A program made the translations under genes and the position numbers. A stretch of 64,000 nucleotides of DNA from Planctomycetota bacterium (GTDB taxonomy: Bacteria > Planctomycetota > PUPC01 > JACPCR01), in assembly GCA_016179685.1 (NCBI GenBank), contig JACPCR010000083.1, forward strand, positions 56,728 to 120,727, given 5' to 3'. Each line of letters opens with the position of its first letter. The first letter of the stretch is position 1. Of this stretch, positions 7,815 through 16,946 are shown piece after piece. The notes below the pieces were generated by a model. The model searched no databases, was not told where the DNA came from, and saw only the letters and a program-made list of their open reading frames with translations.

Positions 7815-8735
7815 ATGAGCGAAAAGGTGACCGCCAGTCCCCTGCGTGTGGAAATCAACGGACGCGTCGCTCGCGTGACGCTCTGCCGGCCCGCGGCTCG
7901 TAACGCTCTCGATCCCTCCCTCTGCGCCGAGCTGACGCGGTTTTTCCGCCAGGCCGGCAGGGAGGCCGCGGTTCAGGTGATCGTCCTCGCGGGCGAGGGT
8001 CCGGCGTTCAGCGCCGGGGCCGACCTGGAGTGGATGCGCCGCGTGGCCGGATTCACGGAGGCCGAGAACGTGGCGGACGCCCTGGTCATGTCTGATCTTT
8101 TCTCGGCGGTCGATGAGTGTCCACGGGTGGTCGTGGGCCGCGTCCAGGGCGCCGCGCTCGGCGGCGGCCTGGGCCTCCTCGCCTGTTGCGACTGCGCCGT
8201 CGCCGCGTCCGACGCCTTCTTCAGCTTCTCCGAGGTCCGGCTCGCCCTCCTCCCCGCCGTCATCTCGCCTTATGTCCTGCGCCGGATCGGAACGGGACAC
8301 GCGAGGGAGCTGTTTCTCTCCGGCGAGAGGTTCACGGCCGAACAGGCCCGTGCCATCGGCCTCGTCCACCACGTCGTCTCGCCGGACCAACTCGACGCCG
8401 AGGTTCAGCGCCGCGTCGAGGCCTTCCTCGAGGCCGCGCCAGACGCCCAGGCGGAGGCCAAGGCGCTCATCCGGCGGGTGGCTGGAAGGAACCCCGGGGA
8501 CCTCCGCGAAGAACTGGCCCGCTGGCTTGCCCGCCGCCGGGCGTCCGAAGAGGGCCAGGAAGGCATTCGAGCCTTCCTCGAGAAACGACGCCCACGCTGG
8601 CCCGCGTCACCGGCGTCCGGCGATGCCCGGGCCGTTCAGTCCGGGGGGTCCGATCGACGACGGGAATCTGTGCCCACAGCGGGCCAGGAATCCGGCCAGC
8701 AGAGGAAATCCGCAGAGGACGCCGATGAGCGGTGA
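7815..8735 (+). CDS. enoyl-CoA hydratase/isomerase (crotonase family), methylglutaconyl-CoA hydratase-like
   Basis: 306 residues. Crotonases hydrate or isomerise acyl-CoA esters. The oxyanion-hole segments are visible: FSAGADLEWM (about 67-76) and GAALGGGLGLLACCD (113-127). The segment FSFSEVRLALLPAVISPYVLRRIG at about 137-160 carries the catalytic glutamate and resembles 3-methylglutaconyl-CoA hydratases (LiuC/AUH) of leucine degradation. The family normally ends near residue 260 at FLEKRRP; here a further 45-residue polar tail follows, possibly read-through of former intergenic DNA. Biotin carboxylase and carrier genes follow on the same strand about 680 bp downstream, consistent with a methylcrotonyl- or other acyl-CoA route, though the gap contains repeats. 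Confidence 0.85.
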   Translation: MSEKVTASPLRVEINGRVARVTLCRPAARNALDPSLCAELTRFFRQAGREAAVQVIVLAGEGPAFSAGADLEWMRRVAGFTEAENVADALVMSDLFSAVDECPRVVVGRVQGAALGGGLGLLACCDCAVAASDAFFSFSEVRLALLPAVISPYVLRRIGTGHARELFLSGERFTAEQARAIGLVHHVVSPDQLDAEVQRRVEAFLEAAPDAQAEAKALIRRVAGRNPGDLREELARWLARRRASEEGQEGIRAFLEKRRPRWPASPASGDARAVQSGGSDRRRESVPTAGQESGQQRKSAEDADER

Positions 8736-8874
8736 AGACTTCTTGCACGAATGTGGGAGTGCACCTGCACTTCCCTGCCCAAATACCTTGGGAATCCCGT
8801 TCTGGCGTACTCAGGTGGCGAGCAACTTCTTAGCGAACATTCCTCTGTCGCGCTCCTAGGAAACAAAGTGTCAT

Positions 8875-9072
8875 CTCAATAAGTTCGGGAAGGATGATCA
8901 GGTCAAGTCCATGAGGTATGAATTCCGGTGCGGAACGCGTCAGCGTTCCGTCCGAGAGGTGCGACTTGAGGGCTCAGACGAAGCGCTGACGCGCTTCGCT
9001 ACAAAATCCGCGAAGCCCTGAATCATCATCGGTTACGAAATCGGGCGGGGCCGTCTCCCCGAACTTATTGAG
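8875..9072 (+). mobile_element. MITE-like element with terminal inverted repeats, copy A
   Basis: The element begins CTCAATAAGTTCGGG and ends with the reverse complement CCCGAACTTATTGAG; adding one flanking base, the match is 16 bp. The interior (about 170 bp) has smaller palindromes such as GGAACGCGTCAGCGTTCC and has no coding capacity. Related copies are at 26908 (inverted, truncated), 54838 (truncated) and 60532 (full length with an insertion). No obvious target-site duplication was identified. Confidence 0.85.
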
Positions 9073-9224
9073 AAGTTACGAAACAATCGGATAAGAGCCA
9101 TCTGTGCAAACACTTACGTTTTGTCCACTTTCCCAGGTTATAGGCTTGGAATTCCCCAAACAGAGACGATTCATTAGCCACCAAGGCGCAGGGGCTTTCA
9201 TCATAGCGAGGACGCAAACCCAAG

Positions 9225-9306
9225 GTGAACCACGGAGGACACGGAGGGATTCTGATGAATACCTTTGCTGGTTTTCTCCGTGCTCTCCGTGTTCTCCGTG
9301 GTTCAC
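9225..9306. repeat. long inverted repeat (CTCCGTG/CACGGAG type)
   Basis: Two 22-base arms, 9225-9246 and 9285-9306, are complementary with one mismatch and enclose 38 bp. They are built from repeated ACACGGAG/CTCCGTG words. The following sequence at 9317-9357 (TTTCTCT...CACAACGAAGCGAG) recurs at about 60802-60843 and in reverse at 11929-11975. No gene is supported between 9073 and 9416. Confidence 0.75.
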
Positions 9307-9416
9307 ACCGATTCTGTTTCTCTCTGCCACAACGAAGCGAGTCCCCAAGCTTCGTAAACCGCGCTCTTAAGATATTGAACAGGGATGGTTCACTCAGTTT
9401 TTAGGGTGGCGGCTTC

Positions 9417-10916
9417 ATGTTCACGAAAATCCTGATCGCCAATCGTGGAGAGATCGCCCGGCGCATCCTCCGGGCCTGCCGGGACCTGGGCATCCGTGCC
9501 GCGGTGGTCCATTCGGAGGCTGACCGCGAGGCGGCCTTCGTCCAGGAAGCGGACCAGGCGATTGGCCTCGAGGGCAGCAGCCCGGCCGGCACCTACCTGA
9601 ACGTCCCGGCCCTGCTGGCCGCAGCCGAGCGCTGCGGCGTCCAGGCCATCCATCCCGGCTACGGTTTCCTGTCGGAGCAGGCGGGCTTCGCCCGGGCGTG
9701 CGAGTCCGCGGGCTTCGCCTTCATCGGTCCGAGTCCCGAAACGCTCGCAGCCGCCGGTGACAAGGCCCAGGCCCGCCGGCTCGCGAGCTCACTGGCCATT
9801 CCCGTGGTCCCGGGTTTTGACGAGTCGGCGAAGAACGGACAGGTGCTCGAGGCCGCGGCGCAGTGCCTGGGCTTCCCCCTCCTCGTCAAGGCCCGGGCAG
9901 GGGGAGGCGGGCGCGGCATCCGCACCGTCGCCGGGACCGAAGACCTGCCCGCGGCACTGGCCGAGGCCCGGGCCGAGGCGCACGGCGCCTTCCAGGACGA
10001 TCGACTCTTCCTCGAAAAGCTCCTCTCGCCCGCTCGGCACGTCGAGATTCAGTTCCTCGGGGACGGCGCCGGACGGGTCGTCCACCTCCACGAGCGTGAA
10101 TGTTCCATCCAGAGGAGAAGACAGAAGCTCATCGAGGAGAGCCCCGCACCCGGCCTCGATCCCCGGCTTCTCTCGTCCATGGCGGATGCGGCCGTCCGGA
10201 TCGCCCTGGCCGCGGGATACCGCGGGGCAGGCACCGCCGAGTTCCTCGTCGATGCCGATGGCCACTTCTACTTCCTGGAGATCAACGCCCGCATCCAGGT
10301 GGAACACCCGGTGACGGAAATCGTCACGCGGATCGACTTGGTGGCCTGGCAAATCCGGCTGGCGGCGGGTGAGGCCTTGACGCTGGAGCAGTCGGACCTC
10401 GAACGGCGGGGACATGCCATCGAATGCCGGGTGTGTGCAGAGGACCCTGCAAAGAATTTCTGGCCCTGCACGGGCCGCATCCGCCAGCTCCATCTCCCCC
10501 AGTCGCCGGGCATCCGATGCGATTCCGGAGTGATCGGCGGCGAAGAGATCACCCCGCTCTACGATTCCCTTCTGCTCAAGCTGGTCGCCAGCGGGAGCAC
10601 GCGTGCCGAGGCTCTGGCCCGCATGTCCCGCGCCCTGGCCGAGACCGTCGTGCTCGGCGTGCAGACCAATATCGACTTCCTGGGGCAGGTGATCCGCAGC
10701 CAAGCCTTCCAGCAGGGGGCTCTGCGCACGGATTTTCTGGACCTTCATTTTCGCGGGTGGAAGCCCGAACCCGCCCTCTCCGATCAGGAGATTCTCGCCC
10801 TGGCAGCTTTCGAGCTTCTCGGGTCGCCGCAGCCTTCCGGCCGAACCGAGAGACCGGCCGGTTCAGACGACCTCGATCCGTGGTCGCGCCTCGGCCGCTG
10901 GAGAAACCTGCCATGA
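9417..10916 (+). CDS. biotin carboxylase subunit of an acyl-CoA carboxylase
   Basis: 499 residues. It carboxylates biotin using ATP and bicarbonate. The N-terminal fold begins KILIANRGEIA, followed by AIHPGYGFLSE (79-89), the ATP-grasp glycine loop GGGGRG (162-167), HLHERECSIQRR and EINARIQVEHPVTE (near 295; most homologues read EMNTRLQVEHPVTE), then the biotin-carboxylase C domain. It lacks the fused biotinyl domain of one-chain alpha subunits; that domain is the next gene, which overlaps its stop by ATGA. No carboxyltransferase subunit is in the window, so the acyl-CoA substrate (acetyl, propionyl or methylcrotonyl) is not determined. The upstream crotonase favours branched-chain catabolism. 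Confidence 0.93.
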   Translation: MFTKILIANRGEIARRILRACRDLGIRAAVVHSEADREAAFVQEADQAIGLEGSSPAGTYLNVPALLAAAERCGVQAIHPGYGFLSEQAGFARACESAGFAFIGPSPETLAAAGDKAQARRLASSLAIPVVPGFDESAKNGQVLEAAAQCLGFPLLVKARAGGGGRGIRTVAGTEDLPAALAEARAEAHGAFQDDRLFLEKLLSPARHVEIQFLGDGAGRVVHLHERECSIQRRRQKLIEESPAPGLDPRLLSSMADAAVRIALAAGYRGAGTAEFLVDADGHFYFLEINARIQVEHPVTEIVTRIDLVAWQIRLAAGEALTLEQSDLERRGHAIECRVCAEDPAKNFWPCTGRIRQLHLPQSPGIRCDSGVIGGEEITPLYDSLLLKLVASGSTRAEALARMSRALAETVVLGVQTNIDFLGQVIRSQAFQQGALRTDFLDLHFRGWKPEPALSDQEILALAAFELLGSPQPSGRTERPAGSDDLDPWSRLGRWRNLP

Positions 10917-11410
10917 GGTTGAAATACACGGTGCTGGGCAACGCCATCGAGTTGGAAGCCCGCCGCAACGGCGACAACATCCAGGTGACCGTGCAAGGCC
11001 GGACGCTCGAAGCCCGGATCGTCTCCGGCCGGCATGACGACCTGATCCTCGAGAGCCGGGGCCAGCGCTTCCGGGCTCGTGGCGTTCGGGAGCGGAATCA
11101 ACGGATGCTCTGGGTGAATGGCCGCACCTTTAGCGCCGAGATGCAAACAGCGGCCAGACGCCCGGGCCCCGCAGAAGAGGCATCGGGCCTCGCGGCCATG
11201 ATCCCGGGCATCGTCCGGGAAATCCACGTGAGAGCGGGCCAGAGTGTCCAGCGCGGCGACCCTCTCGTCACCCTCGAATCCATGAAAATGGTGATGTCGG
11301 TGGACGCTCCGCGGGCTGGACGCGTGGCCGAGGTCCTTTGCCGCCCCGGCCAGGCCGTCGAGGCCGGCATCCCACTGGTCACGCTGGAGCATCCACGGCC
11401 GGCAGCGTAG
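10913..11410 (+). CDS. biotin carboxyl carrier protein
   Basis: 165 residues. The last 70 form a biotinyl/lipoyl domain with LESMKM at 121-126; Lys125 is the biotinylation site. The N-terminal about 80 residues form a beta-rich region similar to the BT region of acyl-CoA carboxylase alpha subunits, so this looks like the C-terminal half of a split alpha subunit. The ATG overlaps the stop of the biotin carboxylase by four bases, indicating coupled translation. The short Pro/Glu-rich segment at about 82-92 would be the flexible linker. Confidence 0.92.
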   Translation: MRLKYTVLGNAIELEARRNGDNIQVTVQGRTLEARIVSGRHDDLILESRGQRFRARGVRERNQRMLWVNGRTFSAEMQTAARRPGPAEEASGLAAMIPGIVREIHVRAGQSVQRGDPLVTLESMKMVMSVDAPRAGRVAEVLCRPGQAVEAGIPLVTLEHPRPAA

Positions 11411-11552
11411 CGCGGCGGCTGTACGCCTGCCTGCTGCGCTGCGCAACAGCGCCGCGCAGGCAGGGCAGGGAGGTCGGTCACGGATGGGGCTGACCGCGTA
11501 CCCACCTTGTGATGGTGGTTTCCAAGGGGCCTTTCCCGAGGGTGGCGGCTCA

Positions 11553-11802
11553 TTACGGTGTGAACAGCTCGGCCACACCGCCGCCGTATGTCCCCACCCA
11601 GACATGATGGTCCGGACCGATTTCCACCGCCCGCACGTAAGCGTCAGGCAGGCCCATGCTGGTGCTCACGTGAACCCAGCGGCCGCTGCCGGGATCGTGC
11701 CCAAACAGACCCTCACGTAGGACCCCGCTTCCTCGTGAACAGAGTATCCCCGTTCTCGATGGCCACCCGATAGACATCCAACTGCTCATGGCCCAATGGC
11801 AT
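11553..11802 (-). pseudogene. chimeric remnant: four-helix-bundle start plus beta-propeller repeat end
   Basis: From 11802 downward the minus strand reads MPLGHEQLDVYRVAIEN, the typical beginning of four-helix-bundle (23S rRNA intervening-sequence-type) proteins, and then breaks. From about 11711 to 11553, in another frame, it reads a two-component-regulator-propeller-type repeat containing GLPDAYVRAVEIGPD and VWVGTYGGGV. Neither piece is long enough to be functional. They look like relics of two genes brought together by deletion. Confidence 0.55.
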
Positions 11803-12426
11803 AAGAATTCCTTCGATCCCGATCCCGATCCCGATCCCGACTGGCGTTGGAACGCGAAGAACCAAGAGCTTCCAGATGTCCGCCTTCTTTTTCAAGGACC
11901 AAGATCGCTGAATCGCGATCATCCGAAAATTTTACGAAGCTTACGGTCTCGCTTCGTTGTGACAGAGAGAAACAAGGGGCGCGCCTGCGCGTTGGTCATG
12001 GCCCCTCGGGAATCGGTTGGTGGTTGGTGGTTCGTAGCTGGTGGAAAGACCCAGCCGAACGCCCCAACGCCCAAGTGAGGGCGCACGATGGCCAGCGTAT
12101 TCTGCCAAGATGGCGGCGTTCCCACAGGCCCCGCGGACGTATGCCGCCCCTCTTCCACAGCCTTCAGCCTCCCGGAGGGCTCCCGTTGGGATTCAGCCTT
12201 CAGCCTTCCTGGAAGACGTCATCCGCGAGGCCCAGAATGCCCTCGAAAAGCTCAAAACCGAGTAAGTCGCAATACCCTCGCTCGCTGGAACTTAGCGGAG
12301 TTGCTTCTTAGGAGGAGGTGTGCAATGACTTTGGCTAGTGGTTTGCTGAGTTAGTTGCACTCGGCAAATTTTGCTAGACCCGGTTCGAATGCCCCCGTTC
12401 GAATTCCTTGTGAAGAGGAGACTCCG
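11803..12426. repeat. gene-free region with GATCCC hexamer and simple repeats
   Basis: Four tandem GATCCC hexamers (11815-11838) precede the four-helix-bundle relic on its upstream side. A reverse copy of the CACAACGAAGCGAG dispersed repeat lies near 11929-11975, and GGTTGGTGGTTGG-type sequence near 12020. At 12324 an ATG with a strong AGGAGGAGG upstream opens only a nine-codon frame ahead of the RIC gene. No larger gene is supported. Confidence 0.5.
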
Positions 12427-13149
12427 ATGATTCGAGTGGAGCAGACTGTTGGAGAAATACTGGCAGAGCGGCCCGCCTTGTCCCTCGTATTCGAGAAAGT
12501 GGGGATTGACTATTGTTGCGGCGGGAAGCAGAGCCTTGCGGATGCCTGCAAGGGGCGCGGGCTGGACCCAGAGACGGTCAGGGTAATGTTGGAGGCGATG
12601 GAAGCCACGAGCAAGGGTGCATCGACTGCGGTGGACGTTGCGGGCCTGACGCTTTCGGATCTGGCGGACCACATCGAGCGGACGCATCATGCCTATTTGA
12701 AAGAGGAATTGCCGCGTTTGGACGCATGGACGACGAAGGTGGCCTCCGTGCACGGGGCCGAGGAGCCTCGGCTTCACGAGGTGAGGCGCACTTTCATGGC
12801 ACTGCAGGAGGAGATGGCGGCGCACATGATGAAGGAGGAGCGCATTTTGTTCCCGATGATTCGGCAGCTCGAAGCATCTGCGGCAGCGCCCTCGTTCTGC
12901 TGTGGTTCGCTTGCGGCCCCCATTGCGCAAATGGAACTGGAGCATGACGAGGCGGGCGCTGCGCTGCACAAGTTCCGCGATCTGACGGGCGGATACGTGC
13001 CGCCGGAGCATGCGTGCAAGACCTACCGGGCGATGCTGCAATCGCTGGCGCGTCTCGAGCAGGACATGCACCAGCACGTGCACAAGGAGAACAACGTCCT
13101 CTTTCCCCGGACGCTGAAGATGGAGAAGGAGAAGGCGAGGACGCGATAG
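12427..13149 (+). CDS. ric: RIC-family di-iron iron-sulfur cluster repair protein (YtfE/ScdA)
   Basis: 240 residues. RIC proteins repair Fe-S clusters damaged by nitric oxide or oxidants using a non-haem di-iron site in a hemerythrin-like bundle. The N-terminal ScdA domain (1-65) contains the diagnostic DYCCGGKQSL. The bundle ligands are visible as DHIERTHHAYL, HMMKEERILFP, MELEHDEAG and HQHVHKENNVLFP. The start ATG 12427 has GAGGAG 7 bases upstream. An MFS transporter follows 75 bp later on the same strand and may be co-transcribed. No NsrR/FNR-type site was recognised. Confidence 0.92.
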   Translation: MIRVEQTVGEILAERPALSLVFEKVGIDYCCGGKQSLADACKGRGLDPETVRVMLEAMEATSKGASTAVDVAGLTLSDLADHIERTHHAYLKEELPRLDAWTTKVASVHGAEEPRLHEVRRTFMALQEEMAAHMMKEERILFPMIRQLEASAAAPSFCCGSLAAPIAQMELEHDEAGAALHKFRDLTGGYVPPEHACKTYRAMLQSLARLEQDMHQHVHKENNVLFPRTLKMEKEKARTR

Positions 13150-13224
13150 CGGCGGAATCCTGTCTCGAAATCTCAGTCGAGAAGCGCGAAGATGAGGTTT
13201 CAGATTGGATTCCGAGGCTGATCT

Positions 13225-14466
13225 GTGGCGGCACTCATGTTTCGCGCATTGGGAACGCTGACATCGGATGGCCGGCTGCTCTTCGCCACCCGATGCGGGC
13301 GGATGTTCGCTTACGGTCTCTTCTCCGTCGTGCTCGCGCTCTACCTGAAGGCGGTTGGCCTGACGGAGCAGCAAATCGGCTTGCTGCTCACGCTCACGCT
13401 GCTGGGTGACACGGCAATTTCATTGTGGCTAACGACGTCGGCGGACCGGCTCGGCCGGCGGCGGACTTTGATAGCCGGTGCGGCCCTGATGGTGCTGGCG
13501 GGCGTCTTGTTTGCCACCACCAGCAACTTCTACTACCTATTGGCGGCCGCGACCATCGGCGTCATCAGCCCCAGCGGAAACGAGGTCGGCCCCTTCCTCA
13601 GCATCGAGCAAGCGGCGCTATCCCAGACGCTGTCGGACGCAGACCGTACGCAGGTTTTCGCCTGGTATCACGTGGCCGGCGCCGTGGCGACCGCCCTCGG
13701 GGCGCTGGCCAGCGGATGCCTCAGCCAGTGGTTCTTGAGGGAAGGGGCGGCGGGGCCAGGGATTTACCGGCCGGTGGTGCTGGCTTACGCTGCCTTGGGT
13801 TTGTTGCTGGCCTTCGGCTTCCTGCTGCTGTCGCCCGGCATCGAGGCGCGAGCGGGTGGAGTCCCCCCGCCGACAACATGGATGGGCCTGCACCGTTCCC
13901 GGCCGGTCGTTCTGAAGCTTTCGGGCTTGTTCGCTCTGGACGCCTTCGGCGGCGGTCTGGTCATTCAGAGCATGCTCGCCTATTGGTTTCACGTCCGATT
14001 CGGGGTGAATCCAGCGGTTCTGGGCAGCATCTTTTTCGCCGCCAATCTTCTGGCCGCGGCTTCGGCGCTGTTGGCGGCGTCTCTGGCCAGGCGCTTCGGC
14101 CTCTTGAATACCATGGTCTTCACGCATCTGCCGTCCAACGTCTTACTGATGCTGGTGCCGGTGATGCCCAACCTGTCGCTGGCCATCCTCGTCCTCCTGC
14201 TCCGGTTCAGCATCTCTCAGATGGATGTCCCGACGCGCCAGTCGTATACGATGGCCGTGGTCGATCCGGACGAACGGTCAGCCGCTTCGGGCATCACGGC
14301 CGTGTCTCGCTCGATCGGGGCGAGCCTGTCGCCATGGATTGCTGGCGTATTTCTCGCTCGGCCTACTCTGGCGAGCGTGCCCTTCTTCGTGGCGGGTGGT
14401 CTGAAGATTGCTTATGACCTGTGGCTTTACCGGGTCTTCAAGGCTCTGCCGCCGAAATCGTCGTGA
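13225..14466 (+). CDS. MFS transporter
   Basis: 413 residues with about twelve hydrophobic segments. The conserved MFS loop between helices 2 and 3 reads SADRLGRRRTLIAGA (about 71-85). Segments resembling drug/sugar MFS proteins follow, including FSISQMDVPTRQSYTMAVVDPDERSAASGITAVSRSIGASLSPWIAG in the second half, common in single-gene efflux-type MFS carriers. The substrate cannot be inferred. GTG 13225 has a GAGG about 10 bases upstream; ATG 13237 is an alternative. It probably shares a transcript with the RIC gene. The gap 14467-14656 to the next, converging gene holds nothing recognisable. Confidence 0.85.
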   Translation: MAALMFRALGTLTSDGRLLFATRCGRMFAYGLFSVVLALYLKAVGLTEQQIGLLLTLTLLGDTAISLWLTTSADRLGRRRTLIAGAALMVLAGVLFATTSNFYYLLAAATIGVISPSGNEVGPFLSIEQAALSQTLSDADRTQVFAWYHVAGAVATALGALASGCLSQWFLREGAAGPGIYRPVVLAYAALGLLLAFGFLLLSPGIEARAGGVPPPTTWMGLHRSRPVVLKLSGLFALDAFGGGLVIQSMLAYWFHVRFGVNPAVLGSIFFAANLLAAASALLAASLARRFGLLNTMVFTHLPSNVLLMLVPVMPNLSLAILVLLLRFSISQMDVPTRQSYTMAVVDPDERSAASGITAVSRSIGASLSPWIAGVFLARPTLASVPFFVAGGLKIAYDLWLYRVFKALPPKSS

Positions 14467-14656
14467 GGGTACAACCGGGGAATGAAATTCTTTCCAGAAG
14501 GAGGGATATGTATTGGACAGGATGGCCCGCCGCGGTTTCGTCACCGTGCCGAGAGTCCGCGGCATGGGCCTGTAGCCTTTTCAAACGCCGGCGCTGTCCC
14601 GGCCGAAGTTGACGATCACGGCCCTGCGGACGAGGTCGGTCGTATTCGGCCGGCCC

Positions 14657-16600
14657 TTACTCCGCGTATTGGATGTCATCGAGGTAAAACACGACGGGAC
14701 GTTCCTGGCCGTTGATCACGAAGGCGAAGCCCGTTTTGATGCGTGAGAGGTCCTTGGCCCGCAGATCGATGGAATAGCGCCGCCATGTTTCGGTCAAGAC
14801 CACTTGGTCGAGCTTGCCGCGGGCGGTATCGAAGACCTTTTTCTCCTTCCCGAGGATTCCGAGCTCGAAGGTGACGGTCTCACCCCCGACCTGGCCACGG
14901 GCCCAGAAGGTCAGACGCTTCGCGCCGGCGAGGTCCCAGCCGCCGAGGCGGTTGCCCCAGTCGTTGGCCGGGTGCTGCCAGACGATGCCGGCCCACCCGT
15001 CCGTGGCGGTGTACTCGATGCGCAGGCAGGTTTTGCCGCTGTGCGGCTGCTGCGGGCAATCCGTCTGGAATTTCAGCGCCTTCAGGTTGCCCATCCATCC
15101 TGAAGGAACAAAGGGAGGACTGGAAGTGCCGGCCTCGTCATACAGCACCAGGGGCAGCGTTGCGGGCCTGCCCCTGGGCAGGATCACGGGTCCCTGGACG
15201 AAGAGAGGGATATTGGCCGAGGCTGCCCCGCCGTGGTTATCGTGCACGAAGGCGTGCAGCCTGTAGCCGCCGCCGCTCCTGGGCAGCCGAACCTCGCATT
15301 GGGTCGGCCCGTTTTTCAGGATGGCTTCGGGGTAGGTGGGTGGCGATTCTTCCTCGTCTCCACCGGTGCTATAGACCAGGGGCTCGCCCTGCAACACCCA
15401 CTGGACCCGCAGCGGATCGTCTTCGGGATCGGATGTTTTCAGGAAAGCCCGGACGATGGTCTCCGGCTTGATCTGGTCATGGCCGGCGAGGTGCAGCTCG
15501 AGGATGCGGGGGCAGAAATTGAGGGGCGGCCGGCCGGTCCACAGCTCTTGCAGGACATCGACGGGGGCGAGCCGGCTGCCGTCGGGGAGGAGCATGCCGA
15601 ACCAGGTGGCGGTTCCCTCCTGTTTATTGCCCCAGTAGAAGGCATAGGAGCCCAGGCAGAGGCCGCCGGAGCCGAGGATGCCCTTCTGATAGCCTTCGCG
15701 GTAGATGTCGGCCTTGGCGGTGCTGGTGGGTTCCGGTGCGACGCCCCAGGAATTGGCCTCGACTTCCCAGCGGCCCGGCGGCCCGAACTCGGCCACGACG
15801 AAGGGCTTCACGCCTCCGGCCTTCCGATACCGCTCGGGCAGCGATGATAGGCCGCCATAGCTGTTGATGCCGACGATGTCGATGTCGGGGCAGAGCCGGT
15901 GGAGGTTCCTGACGCGGTCTCCGCCGATCTCCGCGATCACGGTCATTGTCGGGTGATGGGGGTCCAGCTTCTTGGCGAGGGCGGCCAGATTATTGACGGC
16001 GGACCAGATGGCCGCGTTGTCGCCGTTCCCGTAGCCTTCCATCTCGTTGCCGATGCCCCACAGGAGGAGGGCGGGGTGATCCCGATAGCGGAAAATGGCA
16101 GCGCGGGCAGCTTCGATCTGCTGGGCCACCTGGTCCGCATCGTTGTAGCTGAAGCCATGCCGTTCGTGTCCGAGCCAGAGCCCGACGGTGACGGTGAGGC
16201 CGAGGTGATGGGCCTCGTCGAGGAGTGATTCCAAATGGTCGGCAGACCAGGTTCGGATCGAGTTGCCGCCGGATTTGGCCAGGAGGTCCAGGCTGCCATG
16301 GCCACCGGCGCCTCGGATGAAGAAGGGCTTGCCTTGACGCTCGAGGACAAAGCCCCGCGCCGTTTCGACCAGGCGCACGGTGGAAGGGGCAGGCGGCTGG
16401 TTCGGCTCGGCCGCGCACGGGGCGTTCACTGCCGCGCAGAAGAGGGCCATGCGGGCGCACGCGGGCAAAACGTGGCGGCGAAGGCTCGTGCGCGGGGATT
16501 TCGGTCCACCGCTCAGTCCCCTATGAGCGAAGCGCTTGCTGCAGCCTATGGAGCGCTTGGGGCGGCAAACTTGAAAGGACTTTTTAAGATTGAGCTGCAA
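14657..16600 (-). CDS. exported clan GH-A-like glycoside hydrolase with C-terminal jelly-roll domain
   Basis: Up to 647 residues. A TIM-barrel glycosidase domain spans about 75-345: GKPFFIRGAGG, LLLWGIGNEMEG (Glu186 as proton donor, the clan A N-E pair) and KPFVVAEFGPPG (Glu271 as nucleophile). Residues about 470-647 form a beta-rich module with SGKTCLRIEYTATDG and VVFYLDDIQY, typical of carbohydrate-binding or CIA30-like domains. The start is unclear: the first 50 residues are basic and may be untranslated, with a signal-peptide-like ACARMALFCAAVNAPCAAEP around 48-67 ending in a plausible cleavage site. It is probably secreted and acts on a beta-linked glycan. The exact family (GH2-like or GH5-like) is not resolved. 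Confidence 0.75.
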   Translation of the reverse strand: MQLNLKKSFQVCRPKRSIGCSKRFAHRGLSGGPKSPRTSLRRHVLPACARMALFCAAVNAPCAAEPNQPPAPSTVRLVETARGFVLERQGKPFFIRGAGGHGSLDLLAKSGGNSIRTWSADHLESLLDEAHHLGLTVTVGLWLGHERHGFSYNDADQVAQQIEAARAAIFRYRDHPALLLWGIGNEMEGYGNGDNAAIWSAVNNLAALAKKLDPHHPTMTVIAEIGGDRVRNLHRLCPDIDIVGINSYGGLSSLPERYRKAGGVKPFVVAEFGPPGRWEVEANSWGVAPEPTSTAKADIYREGYQKGILGSGGLCLGSYAFYWGNKQEGTATWFGMLLPDGSRLAPVDVLQELWTGRPPLNFCPRILELHLAGHDQIKPETIVRAFLKTSDPEDDPLRVQWVLQGEPLVYSTGGDEEESPPTYPEAILKNGPTQCEVRLPRSGGGYRLHAFVHDNHGGAASANIPLFVQGPVILPRGRPATLPLVLYDEAGTSSPPFVPSGWMGNLKALKFQTDCPQQPHSGKTCLRIEYTATDGWAGIVWQHPANDWGNRLGGWDLAGAKRLTFWARGQVGGETVTFELGILGKEKKVFDTARGKLDQVVLTETWRRYSIDLRAKDLSRIKTGFAFVINGQERPVVFYLDDIQYAE

Positions 16601-16797
16601 TTTTCAGGTTCTGGTCGCTCGAGTCACAAGGGTCGGTCAAAGCGCTTCGCCAACCTCACGATACTAGCCCGGATTTTTCGGGGGCAACTCCTTAGCGAAA
16701 ACTTCCGTCGTCCCTGCGGGACTCTTGTGGCTTATGCGCTTTCCCTTCCCAGGGCTGCGTTCGCCTTCGCTGGGCTTCGGCAAACTTGTGCCCTGGC

Positions 16798-16946
16798 TGC
16801 TATGTAAGGCGACAATGTCCTTGACGCTGCCACCTTACATAACCCGTTGTATATAAACGATCTACGTTTAGCATACGCAACTCATTTCGGACGTCCCTAC
16901 GGGACTCACAGAAACAGGATTCCGGTGACGATCACGAAGCAGTTAC
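16798..16946. repeat. 150-bp dispersed repeat, copy 1
   Basis: This stretch matches 27190-27338 nearly base for base. It opens with an imperfect inverted repeat (GCTATGTAAGGcGaCAATGTCC...TTGCCACCTTrCATAACCC type) and ends with GTGACGATCAC...CAGTTAC. The surrounding 16601-17074 has no gene; 16670-16790 contains further palindromic words. Confidence 0.85.

Noticed and set aside
9076..9348. Small minus-strand frame with HGEHGEHGE
   Set aside because: Produced by the CTCCGTG inverted repeat, not by a gene.
12324..12353. Nine-codon leader peptide before the RIC gene
   Set aside because: The ribosome-binding-like sequence is strong, but the peptide has no regulatory codons or attenuator structure that I can see.
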